From assembly GCA_046329435.1 (NCBI GenBank), contig JAXLUR010000006.1, positions 62,001 to 126,000 of the forward strand: 64,000 nucleotides of DNA, given 5' to 3'. How positions within the stretch are numbered: position 1 is the first letter of the stretch; each line of letters opens with the position of its first letter. Of the stretch, positions 60,167 through 64,000 are shown one piece after another. The DNA comes from M3007 sp046329435 (GTDB lineage: Bacteria > Bacteroidota > Bacteroidia > Chitinophagales > Saprospiraceae). Both the position numbers and the translations under genes were made by a program. The notes below the pieces were generated by a model that made no database searches, was not told the DNA's origin, and saw only the letters and a program-made list of their open reading frames with translations.

Positions 60167-62128
60167 TTATTGTCCGGGATTGGCAGTGTTGTTGGCGTCG
60201 CCGGTTTTCACGCCCAGGAAACTTGCATTCAGGACATTGTCCTGCAAATTAAAAAACTGCAGGTTTTCAGGTGGCAGGTTTTGAAACGGCAGGGTCGGGT
60301 CGTCGAAGGTCCAGTCCGATTTGAAAAAACGCCACGAAGTATTGTTGGGGAACGTGGAATAAATGCCCAGCAGCAATTTCCGGGTTTCCACGATATCGAA
60401 TGTGGTGGAAGAATTGCTGTGGTTCACATCGATGGCAATGATCTTCCACGGCGAATTGAGCGGGTCGATTCCGAGAATATGTTTGGAGAAAAGGACGAGA
60501 TCGAAGGTGCTCAACCCGTTGATGTCGTTGACATCGCGAAACGGCGTAATGACGTAGGTGCCGCCCGCCGGCAACTCCGGAAAACTGTACAACCCGCTCG
60601 CATCGGTCGTCACAGTATCCACCACGCTGCCGCTCACCGCCACACCCACGCCTTCCATGGGCGCGCCCCAGAATGTCTGAATGCTGCCGCCGATGGCTTT
60701 GGTTGGCGGAATAGGCTGCGGGTAGCCGTTTTGGGTAAGGACGCCCGTATTGCCGGGGTCGAGCCATTCTTTCAAGCGGGTGTTCGGGGCCGCGCCCTGG
60801 CTCCAGGACAGGTCGAATCGCCCGAAATACGCCACATTGTCGAGGCATTCATTCATCTGGTTCCAGCTGCCGCCGTGCAGTTGGCCGACGATGCGTTTGT
60901 CGGGATTAAACAAAGGGCAGCCCGATGAGCCGGGTTGAAAAACGCCGGCATCGGGGATTGTCTTCCAGTGGCTGTTGGCGGGGCTGATCCCGAACTGGGC
61001 GCCCCAGTTGAGCGACTGTTGGAATACGACTGCCGGCTGGTTGTCAACAGTGATTTTTTTGATGTCGCCGTAAGGATGGTGAATGAAGGTTGTACTGCTT
61101 ACATTGGGGCTTGTATTGCGATCCCATCCGTTGAAATACAAGCCGTAGGACGAGGGGACCGGGTTGAGTTTGAGCAGTAAAAAATCGGTTTCCGCACGAA
61201 ATGCTATGCTTTCGCAACCCAAAACCGATTTGGGCACCGGCTCGGTAAGGGGGTTGTTGCAATCTGGGGATTCATAGTGAAAATCAAATTTCCACTGTTG
61301 AAAATCGGGGGCGGTCAGCAGAATCTGGCAGTGGTGGGCAGTCAGGAAATACGGATCGCCCGTTCCGCCGGTATTGGCCACCAGGGTGCCGGAGCACCAG
61401 GCAGAGCCCGCATTTTGTCCCAAACCATTGCCGTTGAACACCATCAGGATACGGGCCACGCCTTTTTTCTCCTGTTGCCAGTTGGCGCCCTGCGTGCAGT
61501 TGACATTGATATTGCAGGGCAGCGATTCGCCAAAATCGGCGGCGGCTGCCGGATCGCCTTCCGCCAGGGCAGCGCGGTCGTAGGCGTAATCGACCCGGTT
61601 GAGGTGCACAACCGACTGGTTCTTTACCCCTGACGGCTCGTACAACTCCAGCCGCGCCGTAGCGCCGGGAAGCACGCCTATGGTAAACTTGCCGGAAGGC
61701 TGACAACTTTGAACCGTGTAGGCGCCATAGATGCGATGCTGGTCGGGGGTGTAGGCAAAAAATTTCGCGCCGGGCGGCAGTCGAAACGAATCGAACAACA
61801 GTACCAGCCCTAGCGCTTCGGGGCACACCACGTCGCATTGCCAAAGCCGGTCGCCATTGGGCAGTTCGGTCCAGAAGCCCTGTTGCTGCGGAGAAATGTC
61901 GGCGGCTACGGGCACCGCAAACCGCCCGTGCCAGGGCATGGCCGCATCCTGTTCGCGCACTTCGCGCAAATCGGGAGGAGGCAATACTTTCGCCGGCGGC
62001 GTTTTGGAAGCAAATTGTTGGTAATGTGCACTTTGCAAGGAAAAAGGCAAACCGCCTTCACTGATTTGAGCCTGTGCGAGGCTGGCCCAAAAGAGGGCAA
62101 TGATGGTAAGTCGGTACGTGTAATGCAT
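60167..62128 (-). CDS. Secreted trypsin-like serine protease with dockerin-type repeats
   Basis: 653-aa exported protein. A signal peptide (1-20, ending AQAQ) is followed by an N-terminal region with a GEVAR-like beta domain, and a chymotrypsin-fold protease resembling lysyl endopeptidases. The triad is His in YFLTAHHCQIL, Asp in AETDFLLLKL and Ser in PGSSGCPLFNPD. After it come a carboxypeptidase-regulatory-like domain (SGSVVDTVTTDASGLYSFPE) and two dockerin type I-like calcium units (DVNDINGLSTFDLVLFSKHI, DVNHSNSSTTFDIVETRKLL). The protein ends VKTGDANNTANPGQ without a T9SS sorting domain, which relatives usually carry. Confidence 0.85.
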   Translation of the reverse strand: MHYTYRLTIIALFWASLAQAQISEGGLPFSLQSAHYQQFASKTPPAKVLPPPDLREVREQDAAMPWHGRFAVPVAADISPQQQGFWTELPNGDRLWQCDVVCPEALGLVLLFDSFRLPPGAKFFAYTPDQHRIYGAYTVQSCQPSGKFTIGVLPGATARLELYEPSGVKNQSVVHLNRVDYAYDRAALAEGDPAAAADFGESLPCNINVNCTQGANWQQEKKGVARILMVFNGNGLGQNAGSAWCSGTLVANTGGTGDPYFLTAHHCQILLTAPDFQQWKFDFHYESPDCNNPLTEPVPKSVLGCESIAFRAETDFLLLKLNPVPSSYGLYFNGWDRNTSPNVSSTTFIHHPYGDIKKITVDNQPAVVFQQSLNWGAQFGISPANSHWKTIPDAGVFQPGSSGCPLFNPDKRIVGQLHGGSWNQMNECLDNVAYFGRFDLSWSQGAAPNTRLKEWLDPGNTGVLTQNGYPQPIPPTKAIGGSIQTFWGAPMEGVGVAVSGSVVDTVTTDASGLYSFPELPAGGTYVITPFRDVNDINGLSTFDLVLFSKHILGIDPLNSPWKIIAIDVNHSNSSTTFDIVETRKLLLGIYSTFPNNTSWRFFKSDWTFDDPTLPFQNLPPENLQFFNLQDNVLNASFLGVKTGDANNTANPGQ

Positions 62129-62320
62129 GGGATGAAAACAATTGGCCGTCGCCGCAAAGGCGCGGAATGGATTAGCGCTGAAAGGTACTGCAAAAAAGCG
62201 GCCACTTTTTTAGCGGAAACAATTGCGCCCTGCCGCGGTGTAAAAATCGGGGGCCTTTTGAGCGGTACCCGAATTTTATACCTCGACAGGGCGCAACACA
62301 GTCCCGGGCGACAGAATCGG

Positions 62321-63469
62321 TCAGAAAGGATTCTGGTGCAGAGGGTTGTGAATAAAGACCGTATCGGTCAGGGTATGCAGGAAAGCAATGATGTCTTTCT
62401 GTTGCGAAAGCGTCAGGCCGGAATATTGCCCGTTGCCGACCGGGAAACCGATCTGGCGGATGAACGGGTCTTCATTTTCAACCCCGAAGCCGTTGTCGCT
62501 GTATTGCACCAACACTTCCTCGAGGGTCTGAAAACGGCCATCGTGCATGTAAGGCGCTGAAAGCGTAATGTTGCGCAAGCCAGGCGAACGAAACTGCCCG
62601 TTGTGGTAACGGTTGCCGGTCACTTCACCACGTCCTTTGTCGATAAAGTCGTCGAGACTGGCAACCGAGTCGAGGCCGTTGTTGAAATAGCTGTTGGTCG
62701 TGAAGGTTTCGCCGCCATGACAGTGAAAGCACTGGGCGTCGGGCAGGTTGTAGCCCAGGTCGCGCCCGCGGTCGAAAAACATGATGTAGCCATTCAACTC
62801 CTCATCGGTAAACTCCACTTCGCCCTTGCGCCACAGGTCGTATTTGGATTGTCCGCTGCTGACCAGGGTCCGGATAAATTGCGCCATGGCGCGGCCGGCT
62901 TGCTCCTTGTTCATTTCGCTGCAGTCCGAAATGCCGAATGCCTGCCGGAAATAAGTGGGATAGTCGGGATGATGCCGGAGTTTTTCCATGGCATTGACCC
63001 AGGTATTGTGCATTTCAATCGGGTCTTCCACGGGTTTGAGCACCTGTTCTTCCAGCGTCGCCGCGCGGCCGTCCCAGAAAAATCCTTTCGTACTGTACGC
63101 AACATTAAGCAGTGCCATGGCACTGCGGCGTCCGTTGAGACCCTGAATACCCTTGCTGGTCGCTTTGTTGTCGGTAAAATTGCCAGCCGGCAAGTGGCAC
63201 GACGAGCAGGACTGTGTGCTGTCGCCCGACAGGATCGGGTCATAAAACAGCATCCTGCCCAGTTGCACCCCTTCGAGGGTCGTGGGGTTGTCGGCCGGAA
63301 TGGGAATGGCCGGGAAAGAGTCGGGTTTGGGGATGACGTAGGTCTGCGGGTTGTAGGGGATTCCCGTCAGATCGCATGCTCCGGGTTGCGACGGTCCGGG
63401 GTCGTCCGGTTTGCAGGCTGTGTAGCCGAGCAAGGCCGCCAGAAGTAATAGTACGCCGAAACGTTTCAT
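62321..63469 (-). CDS. MbnH/MauG-like di-haem cytochrome c peroxidase lipoprotein
   Basis: 382-aa exported di-haem protein. The signal ends GYTAC (lipobox), so it is probably lipid-anchored. Two haem c sites are present, SCSSCHLPAGNF and CFHCHGGETF, each followed by the usual segments (RRSAMALLNVAYSTKGFFWDGRA, SPGLRNITLSAPYMHDGRF, QKDIIAFLHTLTD). This is the bacterial cytochrome c peroxidase/MauG family. It lies 46 bp downstream of an MbnP-like gene on the same strand, an arrangement typical of MbnH, which oxidises a tryptophan in its MbnP partner to form a copper site. Confidence 0.9.
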   Translation of the reverse strand: MKRFGVLLLLAALLGYTACKPDDPGPSQPGACDLTGIPYNPQTYVIPKPDSFPAIPIPADNPTTLEGVQLGRMLFYDPILSGDSTQSCSSCHLPAGNFTDNKATSKGIQGLNGRRSAMALLNVAYSTKGFFWDGRAATLEEQVLKPVEDPIEMHNTWVNAMEKLRHHPDYPTYFRQAFGISDCSEMNKEQAGRAMAQFIRTLVSSGQSKYDLWRKGEVEFTDEELNGYIMFFDRGRDLGYNLPDAQCFHCHGGETFTTNSYFNNGLDSVASLDDFIDKGRGEVTGNRYHNGQFRSPGLRNITLSAPYMHDGRFQTLEEVLVQYSDNGFGVENEDPFIRQIGFPVGNGQYSGLTLSQQKDIIAFLHTLTDTVFIHNPLHQNPF

Positions 63470-63515
63470 GGCAAGATGTTTGATTTAAGGATGAGCCCTG
63501 GTTTCATTTTGAAAA

Positions 63516-64000
63516 TCAATGCAATACAGTTGCATTGTCAAAATTGTCCTGCAAATCTTCCATCAGATCGACGCCGGATTGTCCGTGAGAAGTGGTCGGC
63601 GTGGTAACGATATCAAACAATTGCCCGTCGAAGGTCAGCAGTTTCAGCACATCGAGGTCGATGTCCATGTTTCCGCCGTTTTCTCCCACGGTGAAGGGAT
63701 GGTTGAAGGTGAACTCTTTGTAAGTCTGGTTGCCGCCGCAGTGAAACACGAGGTCCAGATCGAAAGTGTTGTTGTTGTCGGTATCGGCTCCGCCTTCGAG
63801 TTTCGAGAAAATATAACTCGACCAGCCCGGCCAGTATTCCGATTCGTTGTAGAGCGGATGGTTGGTGGCGTAATCGGCCGGTTTTTTGGCGTTCAATGCA
63901 GGTTTTACACCAAAACCAATCCGAATACCAGTGTAATCGCCGGCTGGAACGGGCGCGCCCAGGGTCACGGTTTTGGTTTCATTGCCGCTCGCGTCGTCGG
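63516..64000 (-). CDS. MbnP-like copper-binding protein (partial, C-terminal part)
   Basis: The C-terminal 160 residues are visible; the start lies beyond the right edge. The pattern fits the MbnP domain: VPAGDYTGIRIGFGVKPALN, then HPLYNESEYWPGWSSYIFSK with the conserved WPGW motif near the copper site, then DLDLVFHCGGNQTYKEFTF with a His ligand, and IDLDVLKLLTF. It directly precedes the MbnH-like peroxidase gene and the two are almost certainly an operon. Copper binding is known for the family and is not shown here. Confidence 0.82.
   Translation of the reverse strand, partial: DDASGNETKTVTLGAPVPAGDYTGIRIGFGVKPALNAKKPADYATNHPLYNESEYWPGWSSYIFSKLEGGADTDNNNTFDLDLVFHCGGNQTYKEFTFNHPFTVGENGGNMDIDLDVLKLLTFDGQLFDIVTTPTTSHGQSGVDLMEDLQDNFDNATVLH

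Noticed and set aside
1..64000. CRISPR arrays, tRNA or rRNA genes, prophage genes, plasmid origins
   Set aside because: No regularly spaced repeats, no tRNA cloverleaf ends, no rRNA-like sequence, and no integrase or phage structural gene were seen on reading the window. A tRNA scan would confirm this.

Overview
The window looks like a chromosomal segment of a Bacteroidota bacterium, most probably of the Saprospiria type; the lineage is inferred from content, since no marker gene was compared. Pointers are type IX secretion (T9SS) C-terminal sorting domains, a lipoprotein made of a GldM C-terminal domain, a TSP3-repeat OmpA protein, DUF4377/META and MbnP proteins, and promoters of the TTG/TAnnTTTG type. 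Most of the window is GC-rich and densely coding. A low-GC, IS-bearing island lies at about 8.4-13.2 kb.

Layout. 1-3034: a soluble NAD-dependent formate dehydrogenase (alpha subunit cut by the left edge, and a fused NuoE/NuoF-like beta subunit). 3181-8382: a DUF1697 protein, a DUF1295 membrane enzyme, a secreted GH20 hexosaminidase, an Mpo1-like protein and a small membrane protein. 8383-13200: the accessory island, with two AT-rich orphan genes, two different IS5-family elements (each with its transposase split over two frames) and a short-chain dehydrogenase cut in two by the second element. 13303-17891: katG, a T9SS-exported endonuclease I and a sulfotransferase-like gene. 17888-28380: a 2-oxoacid:ferredoxin oxidoreductase (korA, a membrane gene, korB), a kinase/APH fusion, an aromatic-rich secreted protein, a CBS protein, lspA, and an FAD/iron-sulfur oxidoreductase of the GltD type that could be the redox partner of Kor.

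28557-43345: a DedA protein, lipoproteins, a 146-bp MITE-like repeat, class II aldolase, a broken NHL-propeller/T9SS locus, a PLP enzyme, trxB, a patatin, a GH2 enzyme, the GldM-C lipoprotein and topA. 43495-46464: a Bacteroidota promoter, an S-box SAM riboswitch, then metY and metX for methionine synthesis. 46465-53255: small secreted and membrane proteins, a one-domain asparaginase, penicillin acylase and OmpA. 53397-57182: a large SF1 helicase with a Vsr-like C terminus that resembles the DUF4011-helicase-Vsr (Hhe) defence architecture. 57415-64000: the small SRP RNA with a consensus promoter, a transaldolase-like gene, pepT, a secreted trypsin-like protease with dockerin repeats, and an MbnH-like di-haem peroxidase beside a partial MbnP protein.

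The best candidates for under-described biology are the stand-alone helicase-nuclease, the GldM-C lipoprotein, the MbnH/MbnP pair, and the rearranged T9SS locus near 32.5 kb. No complete new multi-gene system is plainly visible. Starts were mostly chosen by protein homology, because Bacteroidota lack clear Shine-Dalgarno sites.
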